Shown here piece after piece: positions 8,005 through 15,878 of a stretch of 37,021 nt of DNA; the stretch's first letter is position 1, and each line of letters opens with the position of its first letter. The stretch lies in NCBI GenBank assembly GCA_964408825.1, contig CAYPAU010000008.1:1-37021 (forward strand), given 5' to 3'. The notes beneath the pieces were generated by a model, which saw nothing but the letters and a program-made list of their open reading frames with translations, ran no database searches and was not told the DNA's origin. Source of the DNA: CAYPAU01 sp964408825. GTDB lineage: Bacteria > Patescibacteriota > Microgenomatia > Levybacterales > UBA12049. Position numbers and translations under genes: made by a program.

Positions 8005-9266
8005 TCCTTAATAGCAACTACATTGAGCCAGTCACTCTCATTCTCTTTGAAGGGTTTTCGGAAAAGAAAATCCCAGTGTCTGCCGTCAAAAGCTCCTCCA
8101 TAAATTGAAATTTTTTTGTATCCTAGTTTCCTAAGATGTTTTCTAATAGTATCCTTGGTATTATATGCCATAAGGCTATTTCTTACACCTTGGGATTTCC
8201 ATCTTTTTCCACCGTTGTTTGTTAAGATCGCAAAGGTTTTTAATATTGTTTTATCTTTTAAATTTGGATTGTCATAGAACTCAAGAAAGGCATGCTCTTT
8301 ATTTTCTCCTGAAGGAGTCGCAAAATTAAAATTCAAGAGTCTTTTACCTACCCTGACGACTTTGTTGAAGTTTGTTACTTGGAGAATAAGCACCCCTTTA
8401 TCCCTTAGAAGATTCGTTGCCGTTTTTAAGAAAGGCTGAGTATTATGAGGATTGTGAGACAATGTATTGCCAAGAATAATTGCTGCATCAAAGGGTCTGG
8501 TAAATCTGTCCTTAACTTCTTCAAGTCCACCTTTTACAAAGAGTAGTCTCTCTTGTGGTCCTTTCGGTAAAGCTTGTTTTTTCTTTTTTGCTTCTTTTAT
8601 CATCTCCTCACTCCTGTCAACACCTACAACTTCAAATCCTCTTCTTGCAAGATCGACTGAATGATCACCGGTTCCGCATCCTATGTCTATAGTACTTTTA
8701 ACACGGTTTGCTGAAAAAACTTTAAGAAGATCGGGTATCTCATGTTTGAGTCTGTCTTCGTTATTAACCGTTGCATAATAGGTTTTGGAAAGCCAATCGT
8801 TATAATCTTCGTTCTCCGTAAAAATTAATTTGTCGCCAACTGCAGTTCTAAAGACATCACCCTGAGCAATAATCCCGACAAGGTTTTTATTATTATCAAC
8901 AACGGGGAGTCTTCCAACTCTATTTACAAACATTAAGGATTGCGCCCGAAGTATAGGAGTATTTGGGGTAACCGTCGTAACATTTTTGCTCATAATTTCT
9001 GAAACCGGACGCTCGAATATCTCATCTACCTTTTCCTCCATATTTTCAAAATCTCCTTCTCTGAATGGATCTTCTGCGAATTCGGCAAGTGAGGGATAGA
9101 AACAAGCTAAAATATCACGTTCTGCTACGAATCCTATAATCTTTTTACCCTTACAAACAGGGACCCCATTGATGCCTCTTCCGAAAATAAGAAGTGCTAC
9201 GTCTTTAACCTTAGTATCCGAAGATACCGATTCAACAAGTTTTGACATTACATCGGCCACTTTCAT
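8001..9266 (-). CDS. CBS-domain pair fused to a SAM-dependent methyltransferase
   Basis: A 421-residue fusion. Residues 1-60 and 88-145 are two CBS motifs (VADVMSKLVESV, then VSEIMSKNVTTVTP...VVDNNKNLVGIIAQGDV), a pair that usually binds adenine nucleotides or SAM. From residue about 155 a class I methyltransferase begins: motif I TIDIGCGTGDHS (192-203), then VVGVDRS, and a post-motif FDAAIILGNTLSHN. The C-terminal part looks like a methyltransferase lid or substrate region and ends at residue 421. The CBS pair could gate the methyltransferase by nucleotide status. Substrate unknown. It is the promoter-proximal gene of a two-gene operon with the secreted DUF5667 protein. Confidence 0.85.
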   Translation of the reverse strand: MKVADVMSKLVESVSSDTKVKDVALLIFGRGINGVPVCKGKKIIGFVAERDILACFYPSLAEFAEDPFREGDFENMEEKVDEIFERPVSEIMSKNVTTVTPNTPILRAQSLMFVNRVGRLPVVDNNKNLVGIIAQGDVFRTAVGDKLIFTENEDYNDWLSKTYYATVNNEDRLKHEIPDLLKVFSANRVKSTIDIGCGTGDHSVDLARRGFEVVGVDRSEEMIKEAKKKKQALPKGPQERLLFVKGGLEEVKDRFTRPFDAAIILGNTLSHNPHNTQPFLKTATNLLRDKGVLILQVTNFNKVVRVGKRLLNFNFATPSGENKEHAFLEFYDNPNLKDKTILKTFAILTNNGGKRWKSQGVRNSLMAYNTKDTIRKHLRKLGYKKISIYGGAFDGRHWDFLFRKPFKENESDWLNVVAIKE

Positions 9267-9275
9267 ATTGGCATT

Positions 9276-9304
9276 AATTTAGCATGAAAGACCCCAAATA
9301 GCAA
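9276..9304 (-). promoter_or_regulatory. promoter of CBS-methyltransferase operon
   Basis: TTGCTA (9304-9299), 17-bp spacer, TAAATT (9281-9276) with a TG just upstream of the -10, and 9 nt to the ATG. No Shine-Dalgarno is seen, so the mRNA would be nearly leaderless. Confidence 0.5.
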
Positions 9305-9343
9305 GGGACATAATTAGCCTGGAATTGAATCTGGTGGGAGTTT

Positions 9344-9353
9344 NNNNNNNNNN
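9344..9353. other. 10-N scaffold gap
   Basis: Ten Ns, almost certainly an arbitrary-length join. GGTGGGAG just before it looks like a Shine-Dalgarno, and the next ATG follows 3 nt after the gap, so part of the EamA gene leader or start may be missing. Confidence 0.95.
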
Positions 9354-9356
9354 TAA

Positions 9357-10262
9357 ATGGTTTCGAATTATTCAGACTTAATTTTTGCAATTGCCTCGCC
9401 TTTTTTCTCAAGCGTTGCTACAGTATTCAAATCAGGCGCTGCGAAAACGCTTTCTCCTCTTACCGTGGTCGTTATAGGTGGTTTAATAGGATCGGTTCTG
9501 CTATTTCTACTATCAAAGGCTTTCAAAGAAAAAATAACATTAAATAAGGTAAAGCTTCACATAAGAAGTCTTTCGGCTCTTGTAATATTTAGGACAATCT
9601 TGGGAGAACTTTTCTTTACCTATGGACTTTCTCAAACTGATGTTATAAAAGCGATATTTTTTACAAAGGTCGAGCCTTATTTTGTCCTTCTTATAGGCAT
9701 TCTTTTCTTAAGAGAAAAGATAAAACCGCACCATTTATTTTTACTTACGATACATTTAGGCGGAGCTATTCTTCTTTCAACAGGAGGAAGTATCGGGCAA
9801 ATAGGGAGGGCTCAAATCGGAGATTTATTTATTATCATTGCTATGGCTCTTTTTGCCTCATCATACAATTATGGCAAAAAGCTTGCTCACAGCATAGGGT
9901 CAATATCATCGAATGCCTTGGCAATGCTTATAGGAAGTCTTATTTTGCTTCCCTTTATGATTTTGTTTTCTCCGCCTTCCCTATCATGGAATATCGGTTG
10001 GGTTTATTTGCTTTTGTATGTAATTCTTTTTAACGTAATTGCTTTAACTCTCTGGTTTGCATCCTTAAGAAGTGTTCGGGGCTGGATGGTTTCGGCTCTT
10101 CGTTATATTGGTCCTGTTCTTGGTGCACCGGTTGCCTATTTTCTTTTTGGTGAAACATTAAATATTGTTCAGATCTTAGGTGCGGTTGTAATTATCTTTA
10201 CATCTTTTCTTATCGCCCGGGAACATTTAAAAGGCTCTCTAAGACCTTCTCCTCAAACTTGA
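9357..10262 (+). CDS. EamA-family (DMT) transporter
   Basis: A 301-residue integral membrane protein with about ten hydrophobic helices in two EamA repeats (residues about 8-140 and 153-288). The family exports or imports small metabolites such as amino acids or nucleotide sugars; the substrate cannot be read from sequence. The ATG lies 3 nt after an assembly gap, so the N-terminus could be longer, but it begins with a normal first helix. The C-terminus converges on the aminotransferase gene with 13 bp between stops, so the two are not co-transcribed. Confidence 0.88.
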   Translation: MVSNYSDLIFAIASPFFSSVATVFKSGAAKTLSPLTVVVIGGLIGSVLLFLLSKAFKEKITLNKVKLHIRSLSALVIFRTILGELFFTYGLSQTDVIKAIFFTKVEPYFVLLIGILFLREKIKPHHLFLLTIHLGGAILLSTGGSIGQIGRAQIGDLFIIIAMALFASSYNYGKKLAHSIGSISSNALAMLIGSLILLPFMILFSPPSLSWNIGWVYLLLYVILFNVIALTLWFASLRSVRGWMVSALRYIGPVLGAPVAYFLFGETLNIVQILGAVVIIFTSFLIAREHLKGSLRPSPQT

Positions 10263-10275
10263 CTTTAGCTTTGAA

Positions 10276-11367
10276 CTATGCGGCTTTTGTTAGATATTTT
10301 TCAAAAGCGGCTAAATATCTGTCGGTAGCATCACTTGATCCTATGCTTACTCTAGTAGTATTTGGGGGATCGTGTCTTGGTCTTACTAAAACTCCTTGAG
10401 TTTCCATAAAATCAGCGAAGCCTTGTCCTTCTTCTATCAGATGGAAACCAGCTCTGCTTGGGAAAAATTTAACACTATTTCTTCTATAAAATGCTTCAAC
10501 TCTTGGCTTAGATTTTCCCATAACTTCCCCTACATAGTCTTCTATATCTTGTATTACTTCAGGCTCTCGAATTGCCATTACTCCTCTTGCTGCCGGCATG
10601 GTTACGTCATAAGGACCTCTGACTTTTCTTAATTGTCTTATGTTGCGTCTTCTAGAGATTACATATCCTGCTCTTAGTCCTGCTATGCCCATTATTTTTG
10701 AAAAACTTCGGGTGACAAAAACATTATCGTATGTATATATCAAATCTTTTGCAGTTAAATCCGGCATAAATTCATGATATGCTTCATCAACTAAAACAGC
10801 TGCGCCATTTTCTTTGGCTTTTTTCACTATTGCTTCTGTTTGATCAAGTTCTATGGTTGTCCCTGTGGGATTGTTCGGATTACAAATAACGACTAGTTTG
10901 GTATCTTGATCAATATCATCCATTACTTCCTGAAAAGGAAATTGAAGATTTCTTATTCCTCTGTAACGCGATGAGACGATATCCGCCCCTTGAAGTTGAG
11001 CTGATTGCTCAAGCATTGCAAAAGTAGGTCTTGGCATTATTACTTTATCTCCTCTTTCTACAATTGCTCTATAAATAATGTCTATTGCCTGGTCTGATCC
11101 ATTGGTAACCATTACTTGAGACGGTTGAACGCCTGCATAATCAGCTACTGTCTTATCAATTTGTCCATATTCCGGATAAACTTGAAATTGTCCTTCGTCA
11201 GTATATTGCCTTACCTTTTCTACAACTCTGGGGTGGGGAGGAGTAGTTCTCTCGTTGAAGTCCAAACGAAGAATGCCCTCCCTTGATCTTCCCTCCAGGG
11301 GAGGACTATATGCTTTCATGTCCAGCACACTTTGCCTAAACATTCCCGGTTTTCTTTCTGCCACCAT
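10276..11367 (-). CDS. class I/II (HisC-like) PLP-dependent aminotransferase
   Basis: A 363-residue aspartate-aminotransferase-fold enzyme close to histidinol-phosphate aminotransferase. Visible PLP residues: TNGSDQAID (89-96), CNPNNPTG (162-169), DEAYHEF (194-200) and the Schiff-base lysine in SFSKIMGIAGLRAGY (K224). A C-terminal arginine in VSIGSS is consistent with carboxylate binding. No other his genes are present, so it may act on an aromatic or other amino acid; a CobD-like threonine-phosphate decarboxylase is a less likely alternative. A TATAAT lies only 2 bp before the annotated ATG (GTG is the second codon), so transcription may start at or within the first codons and the true start may be that GTG. 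Confidence 0.85.
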   Translation of the reverse strand: MVAERKPGMFRQSVLDMKAYSPPLEGRSREGILRLDFNERTTPPHPRVVEKVRQYTDEGQFQVYPEYGQIDKTVADYAGVQPSQVMVTNGSDQAIDIIYRAIVERGDKVIMPRPTFAMLEQSAQLQGADIVSSRYRGIRNLQFPFQEVMDDIDQDTKLVVICNPNNPTGTTIELDQTEAIVKKAKENGAAVLVDEAYHEFMPDLTAKDLIYTYDNVFVTRSFSKIMGIAGLRAGYVISRRRNIRQLRKVRGPYDVTMPAARGVMAIREPEVIQDIEDYVGEVMGKSKPRVEAFYRRNSVKFFPSRAGFHLIEEGQGFADFMETQGVLVRPRHDPPNTTRVSIGSSDATDRYLAAFEKYLTKAA

Positions 11368-11432
11368 ATATTATAAAGATTCAGTCAATAGCACTGTTAA
11401 CCTAATTTAGTCGGCTAATGATAGCAAAACGT

Positions 11433-11461
11433 TTGACAATTCGCAAGTAGTATGATATAAG
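11433..11461 (+). promoter_or_regulatory. sigma70-type promoter of the IMPase-like gene
   Basis: TTGACA (11433-11438), 17-bp spacer, TATAAG (11456-11461). Unlike several other promoters here it gives a real leader of about 25 nt with a Shine-Dalgarno. Confidence 0.75.
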
Positions 11462-11466
11462 CCATG

Positions 11467-11484
11467 AGCCTCACATTGGAGGCT
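11467..11484 (+). promoter_or_regulatory. hairpin that covers the Shine-Dalgarno
   Basis: AGCCTC (11467-11472), 6-nt loop, GAGGCT (11479-11484). The 3' arm contains GGAGG, the ribosome-binding site 8 nt before the ATG at 11493, so folding would hide it. A 13-codon ORF begins at 11464 and ends after the gene's own start (stop 11503-11505). Confidence 0.55.
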
Positions 11485-11492
11485 ATTAAATT

Positions 11493-12500
11493 ATGGCAGA
11501 GTTAGAAACATCGTCTCCAAAAGAATCCCCAAAAACAGAATTAATGAACCTAGCAGGTACAGCAAATCTTTTGTATATAAAATCTCTTCTTTATAAAACT
11601 CCCTTGCATAAACAGAAGGATGAGAATGTCGTATTTTCCTTAAGAGAAAAAGTTTTGCTTAAGATAGGCACTAAAACAGTGGGGGAAGTTGAAGGAAGGC
11701 CTGATGATGATGAAATAGAAATTGATAGAGTCGGCGAAGAAAATTTTAAAAGCATAGTATATAGCGGTAGATATCCCATAAGGGTTACGAGTGAACATTC
11801 TGAGTATGGTCCACTGATAGGATTCAAAATCCGCGTGTCTCAGGATCCTCTTGACAATAGCAGTCAATACAAAAGGGGTCTCCCAACTCCAGTTTTCTCA
11901 TGTTTATCTGAATATGATTTAGAGGGTAATCCTCTGGGCGGAGTAACGGTTAATATTAGAGAAGGTAAAGTATATTTAAGCATTAACGGTCTGAACTATG
12001 TTATTGATAACTTTCAAAAGGGAACAACACCACGACTAATTAAAAAATCCGAAAGAACCACCGTTAAAGATCCAGAGATAACTATAGCAAGTTATACCGG
12101 TAGTCCCGAGTATGCTATGCAATTTTATTCAAGCTTTAATGAGGAGGATGGCAGTTTAGATGTCAACTTTGGAAAAATGATAAAGGATATGGAAAGAAAA
12201 GGCAGGACGTATGCAGACGGAGGAGCTTTTATTTATGCTCTCCTTGCTGAGGGAGTCGTGGACGCGTATGTAATGAGAAATGAACCAATTTCTGAAATTG
12301 CTCCTGGAGCAGCTTTGGCCATTACGGCAGGTTGCACTTTATGGTGTGTAAATGAAAAAGGGGAAATAGAAGATTATAAATTTGATCATAGTAAATTTCG
12401 GGAAGATGTATTCTTATTTATCGCAGCTTCAACTCCTGAGTTGGCAAAAGAAATTTACGATTATTACTTCGAGTATCATGGTACGGCGTTGGCAGCTTAG
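11493..12500 (+). CDS. inositol monophosphatase / fructose-1,6-bisphosphatase superfamily phosphatase
   Basis: A 335-residue protein matching the metal-dependent Li-sensitive phosphatase fold. E101 (TSEHSE) and the metal-binding motif DPLDNSS (118-124) stand for the family's GEE and DPxDGT motifs. A later segment (GGAFIYALLAEGVVDAYV then SEIAPGAALAITAG) matches the WDxAAG region, but with Glu-Ile where Asp is usual. The N-terminal 40 residues are extra and polar. Neighbouring GAPDH, transketolase and glycerate kinase make a fructose-1,6-bisphosphatase or other sugar-phosphate role likely, but this is inference. A clear promoter and GGAGG site lie upstream, and the site is inside a hairpin. 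Divergent from the aminotransferase gene. Confidence 0.75.
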   Translation: MAELETSSPKESPKTELMNLAGTANLLYIKSLLYKTPLHKQKDENVVFSLREKVLLKIGTKTVGEVEGRPDDDEIEIDRVGEENFKSIVYSGRYPIRVTSEHSEYGPLIGFKIRVSQDPLDNSSQYKRGLPTPVFSCLSEYDLEGNPLGGVTVNIREGKVYLSINGLNYVIDNFQKGTTPRLIKKSERTTVKDPEITIASYTGSPEYAMQFYSSFNEEDGSLDVNFGKMIKDMERKGRTYADGGAFIYALLAEGVVDAYVMRNEPISEIAPGAALAITAGCTLWCVNEKGEIEDYKFDHSKFREDVFLFIAASTPELAKEIYDYYFEYHGTALAA

Positions 12501-12524
12501 CTTGAAAACAAATCTGGTAAAAAC

Positions 12525-13115
12525 TTAAACACCTAAAGCCTTGAGGGCGATTTGGAAAGTTTCTTCCTTATTGTGAGAATAGGTATTGATTACTAGGTCA
12601 TAGTACTTTTTGTCCCAGTAAACCCAACCCTTTTCATCCTCCGCATAAAGTCTTCTCCATTTTTCAAGATTTTTCTCTTCTCGTATTGCCACCTCATTTT
12701 TTGCCTGCTCAACCGTAATTTTGTCTCTGTTCATGAGTCTGTCGATTCGAATGTCCTTTTTGTCGCGCCCCTCCTCGTCCTCGCAAACCACAAGAATCTT
12801 AAAAACCCCTGGAATTCCCTGCGCATCAAAACCCGCCAGATGGCTTTGGATTATTTGATGATTCTCCTCTTTTAAAATTTTTTTAACCATCTCTTCGTAC
12901 TCAAGATCAAAGTAATCAGGTCTCTTATCTGTTTCAATTATGCTTGCTCCGACTTCCTTTTGGGTCCGTCTCATTATCGCTCCTCCCTCAATCATCTCCC
13001 AACCTAACTTCTCGGAAAGTTTTTTAGCAAGAGTGGTCGCACCCGAACCGATTCTTCCCGAAATTGTAATGTTTCTGATATCCTTCATAATATTTTCCAT
13101 TTTAATATTTGCCAC
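12525..13115 (-). CDS. cytidylate-kinase-like P-loop nucleotide kinase
   Basis: A 196-residue kinase. P-loop GRIGSGATT at residues 20-28, followed by a helix and the EGGAIMRR stretch typical of the archaeal-type CMP kinases (SGPPGSG...GdifR). RIDRLMNRDKITVEQA and REEKNLEKWRRLY resemble the lid region. It would phosphorylate CMP/dCMP, but another NMP substrate is possible. The start is a GTG at 13115; upstream lies TTTACA, 18 bp, TAAAAT and 5 nt to the GTG, so it looks leaderless; ATGs at codons 6 and 10 are alternatives. Convergent with the phosphatase gene, 24 bp apart. Confidence 0.75.
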   Translation of the reverse strand: MANIKMENIMKDIRNITISGRIGSGATTLAKKLSEKLGWEMIEGGAIMRRTQKEVGASIIETDKRPDYFDLEYEEMVKKILKEENHQIIQSHLAGFDAQGIPGVFKILVVCEDEEGRDKKDIRIDRLMNRDKITVEQAKNEVAIREEKNLEKWRRLYAEDEKGWVYWDKKYYDLVINTYSHNKEETFQIALKALGV

Positions 13116-13191
13116 TGTCCATTTTATTTGCCGATTTTAAAATTTGTAAATTAAAAAATCAATGGAAAATGGAAAATCAGAGAATGGGCAA

Positions 13192-14244
13192 TCAAGCAGA
13201 TTTTAGTTTTTGTCCCATCATTATCGCCTCTTCAACCAATCTATTGCAGTATCCGTATTCATTGTCGTACCATGCAATTACCTTAAGCATATTACCGCCG
13301 ACAACTTGCGTCAAGGATAAATCGACAATCGCGGAGTGAGGGTTTCCTACAATATCCGATGAGACAATCGGATCTTCGGTTACCTCAATTATCCCTTTGT
13401 AAACGGGGTCCGAAGCAGCTTTTTTAAAAATCTCATTAACCTCTTCCTTTGAGGTTTGCCTTTTGAGAATAAAAGTAAAATCGGAAAGGGATCCGACCGC
13501 AACCGGAACTCTTATCGCAAGACCGGCAAACAAACCCGAAAGCTCAGGCAGGGCCTGTGTTGCGGCAATTGTTGCGCCTGTTGAAGTTGGAATAATATTT
13601 TCTGCCGCCGCTCTTGCGCGTCTATAATCTTCGTGCCCGCCGTCCTGAAGTCTCTGATCCGAAGTATAACCATGAATAGTAGTCATCATTGCCTTCTCAA
13701 CACCAAAATTATCAACTATTACTTTTGCAACAGGAGTTATGCAGTTAGTCGTACACGACGCATTATTAATAAGCTTTTCCCCCTTGTAATCTTTGGAGTT
13801 TACAGAAATAACATAAGTGGGAACCGCTCCCTCCTTTGCCGGAGCCGATAAAACAACAGATTTTGCACCCGCGTCAAGATGAAGCTTAAGTTTTTCCTCT
13901 TTGGTAAAAGCGCCGGTTGATTCAATGACAACATCAACATTTAAATCTTTCCATGGCAAAAGACTTGGATCTTTCTGCGAAAAAACAGGAATCTCCTTTG
14001 CATCAATCACAAGTGAACCAATTTGATCTTTGAACTTTGAACTTTCAACTTTAAACTCTAAAGTATGATCACGGAGTACTCCATACGACGTGTCATACTT
14101 TAGTAGAAGCATCCATCCTTTAATATCGGTCGAGGAACCTGCATTTATCGCAACAACATCGATTTCGTTTTGATATTTCTCAAGAATTACTCTGTGAGCT
14201 GCTCTTCCAATTCTCCCATAACCATTAATCGCAACACGAATCAT
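13192..14244 (-). CDS. gap: glyceraldehyde-3-phosphate dehydrogenase, type I
   Basis: Oxidises glyceraldehyde 3-phosphate to 1,3-bisphosphoglycerate. Rossmann motif NGYGRIGR (7-14), catalytic cysteine C164 in NASCTTNC, catalytic His in TIHGYTSDQ, and C-terminal WYDNEYGY. Length 350 aa is slightly over the usual 330-340, because residues about 63-72 are encoded by an (aactttg)-type heptamer repeat inserted in frame. After the second beta strand it reads VAINAGSSTD, lacking the aspartate of the usual IND motif that contacts the adenine ribose, so NADP or dual specificity is possible. The promoter places the ATG exactly 6 nt after the -10, i.e. leaderless. It is divergent from glycerate kinase. 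Confidence 0.96.
   Translation of the reverse strand: MIRVAINGYGRIGRAAHRVILEKYQNEIDVVAINAGSSTDIKGWMLLLKYDTSYGVLRDHTLEFKVESSKFKDQIGSLVIDAKEIPVFSQKDPSLLPWKDLNVDVVIESTGAFTKEEKLKLHLDAGAKSVVLSAPAKEGAVPTYVISVNSKDYKGEKLINNASCTTNCITPVAKVIVDNFGVEKAMMTTIHGYTSDQRLQDGGHEDYRRARAAAENIIPTSTGATIAATQALPELSGLFAGLAIRVPVAVGSLSDFTFILKRQTSKEEVNEIFKKAASDPVYKGIIEVTEDPIVSSDIVGNPHSAIVDLSLTQVVGGNMLKVIAWYDNEYGYCNRLVEEAIMMGQKLKSA
14028..14059. repeat. heptamer tandem repeat inside gap
   Basis: About four units of a tgaactt-like heptamer (minus strand AAAGTTC units), translated as KVESSKFKD within the GAPDH coordinate range 63-72. The reading frame is kept. Confidence 0.7.
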
Positions 14245-14250
14245 ATACTT

Positions 14251-14279
14251 AGTATAAGTAACTGAAAAAACATCATCAA
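14251..14279 (-). promoter_or_regulatory. leaderless promoter of gap
   Basis: TTGATG (14279-14274), 17-bp spacer, TATACT (14256-14251), then 6 nt (AAGTAT) to the ATG. The predicted start point coincides with the A of the start codon. Confidence 0.75.
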
Positions 14280-14308
14280 GAGGTAATTGTGTTAATATAA
14301 ATTTACAA

Positions 14309-15637
14309 ATGTTTATAAAGAACTTCGATAAGCTCGCAACAAACCCTCAGCGAAAAATTGTTTTGGAGCTTATAGAAACCGCTCTTTCCTCAATCCAATC
14401 GGAAAATATTATTAATAGTAGTGTAAAAGTTGAAAATAACAAACTTACGTTAAGAGATAAAAATTTTAATCTTTCAAATTTTGACCGAATCTTTTTAATA
14501 GGCTTTGGAAAAGGATCTGCAAGAAATTCAAGACTGATCGAAGAAAGGCTTGGAGATAGACTAACCGCCGGTCATGTGATTGATCTGCCTCGCCCGACGA
14601 GCGAGCGAGTCGAGGCGGGCACCAATCCTGAAACTTTTGCTAAAATTCAATTCACCCGGGGCACTCACCCCCTCCCATCACAAGCAAATGTCAACTTTAC
14701 CGACAATCTTATCAATAGATTCAAACACGGAAATTTATCGGAGAAAGATTTAGTAATAGTAGTTGTTTGCGGCGGGGGCTCCGCAATGCTGGTTCATCCG
14801 GCGAAAATCGGTCTTGATAAAAAAATCGAGATAGAAAAGGCTCTTCTTAAATCCGGAGCTGACATCATGGAAATAAATACAATAAGACAGCATTTATCTA
14901 CAGTTAAAGGCGGAGGCTTGGCACAACTTCTTTATCCTGCTCATGTAGCTTCCCTGATATTTTCAGATGTTCCGGGAAATGACCTTTCTTACATCGCCTC
15001 AGGTCCAACTGTTAAAGACAACACAAGCATAGAAGATGCCATGAAACTAATTGAAAAATACAATCTTAAAAGTAAAGTTGATTTTCCACAAGATGTTTTT
15101 ATTGAAAATCCGAAAGAAGATAAATATTTTGAAAATGTTTCAAACATTCTAATCCTAAGCAACCGAACCGCACTTGATGCGATGAAGAAAAAAGCAGAAG
15201 AAAAGGGTTATCGTACTGAAATTTATAGCGACAAGTTTCAGGGGGAAGCAGGAAGTGTCGGAGAGGAATTAATTCAAAAAACAAATCCAAACTCAATTCT
15301 CTTAGTTGGGGGAGAAACTACTGTAAAAGTTAAAGGGAAAGGTCAAGGAGGCAGAAATCAGGAGGTAGTTCTCGGCGCGCTTTCATCCGCCAGCTGGCGG
15401 ATTGATGATAAAACTGTAGTTTGCTCTTTCGCCAGTGACGGGTGGGATAATTCACATTTTGCCGGCGCAATCGGAGATTACAAAACTTTAGAAAAGGCAA
15501 AAGAACTAAATTTAAATCCGCTGGAATTTTTGGACAATAACAATAGTTTGGAATTTTTTGAAAAAACAGAAGACGGGATCGAAACAGGTCGCCTCCCCTC
15601 AAATGTCAGCGATTTAATAATAGTATTTAAGTACTAA
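14309..15637 (+). CDS. glycerate 2-kinase (DUF4147/MOFRL family)
   Basis: Phosphorylates glycerate to 2-phosphoglycerate, feeding lower glycolysis. The 442-residue protein has the N-terminal DUF4147 domain (FLIGFGKGSA near 63-73, GGGSAM near 152-158, NTIRQHLSTVKGG near 189-201, SDVPG near 219) and the C-terminal MOFRL domain (LLVGGETTVKVKGKGQGGRNQE near 330-351, FASDGWD near 373). Two repeats are inserted in frame: a GC-rich inverted repeat encoding PRPTSERVEAG near residue 95, and an 18-bp perfect palindrome near residue 362 inside the MOFRL domain. Divergent from gap, convergent with nothing; the downstream 240 bp are non-coding. A TATAAA sits 7 nt before the ATG with no clear Shine-Dalgarno. 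Confidence 0.92.
   Translation: MFIKNFDKLATNPQRKIVLELIETALSSIQSENIINSSVKVENNKLTLRDKNFNLSNFDRIFLIGFGKGSARNSRLIEERLGDRLTAGHVIDLPRPTSERVEAGTNPETFAKIQFTRGTHPLPSQANVNFTDNLINRFKHGNLSEKDLVIVVVCGGGSAMLVHPAKIGLDKKIEIEKALLKSGADIMEINTIRQHLSTVKGGGLAQLLYPAHVASLIFSDVPGNDLSYIASGPTVKDNTSIEDAMKLIEKYNLKSKVDFPQDVFIENPKEDKYFENVSNILILSNRTALDAMKKKAEEKGYRTEIYSDKFQGEAGSVGEELIQKTNPNSILLVGGETTVKVKGKGQGGRNQEVVLGALSSASWRIDDKTVVCSFASDGWDNSHFAGAIGDYKTLEKAKELNLNPLEFLDNNNSLEFFEKTEDGIETGRLPSNVSDLIIVFKY
14587..14620. repeat. GC-rich inverted repeat in glycerate kinase gene
   Basis: Begins GCCTCG and ends CGAGGC(GGGC), with GAGCGAGCGAG in the middle. GC content is far above the surrounding gene. In-frame insertion encoding PRPTSERVEAG. 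Confidence 0.75.
15385..15402. repeat. 18-bp perfect palindrome in glycerate kinase gene
   Basis: ATCCGCCAGCTGGCGGAT, a perfect palindrome translated in frame within the MOFRL domain. Related to the palindrome in the nrdR leader (7205-7219). Confidence 0.8.
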
Positions 15638-15675
15638 CTTCAATCGCCACTCCGGCATCGAGTTTTTTTTAAAAT

Positions 15676-15796
15676 TCGCCACTTTGGTTTCGAAAGCTTG
15701 AGAAGTTGATTGAGCAACATCAGGGGATCCCCTAACGGGTGGGGCATCACCCGAGGAGCGAAATCAACTTTGAAAGCGTGAGAAGAAACGTGGCGA
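15676..15796. other. structured non-coding intergenic element
   Basis: The 240-bp gap between glycerate kinase and transketolase contains nested inverted repeats: outer CGCCAC (15678-15683) / GTGGCG near 15790-15795; AAGTTGATT (15703-15711) / AATCAACTT (15762-15770); and inside these GGGGATCCCC (15723-15732) and a hairpin CGGGTG-loop-CACCCG (15736-15753). Direct repeats (GAAAGCTTGAGAAG and GAAAGCGTGAGAAG) flank the inner pair. It matches no riboswitch class I know. A minus-strand frame of 73 codons runs through it but looks incidental. It could be a structured RNA in the leader of the transketolase operon or a palindromic DNA element. Confidence 0.5.
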
Positions 15797-15839
15797 GAGC
15801 TTTTGCTTCTTCTCTCGGCAGAAAAGAAAAAGAAAAAGT

Positions 15840-15869
15840 TTGCAAAGCCTTTTAATTTCACTGTAATAT
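15840..15869 (+). promoter_or_regulatory. possible promoter of transketolase operon
   Basis: TTGCAA (15840-15845), 18-bp spacer, TAATAT (15864-15869), then 9 nt to the ATG at 15879. No Shine-Dalgarno. Confidence 0.45.
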
Positions 15870-15878
15870 ATAACTAGT

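Noticed and set aside
15723..15753. TPP riboswitch before transketolase
   Set aside because: The conserved CUGAGA and ACC..GAACCUGAU elements of the TPP aptamer are not present, despite the hairpins and the TPP enzyme downstream.
15640..15861. 73-codon minus-strand ORF in the glycerate kinase-transketolase gap
   Set aside because: It runs straight through nested inverted repeats and a homopolymer, starts with a phenylalanine run and has no promoter or family signal. It is better explained by the structured element.
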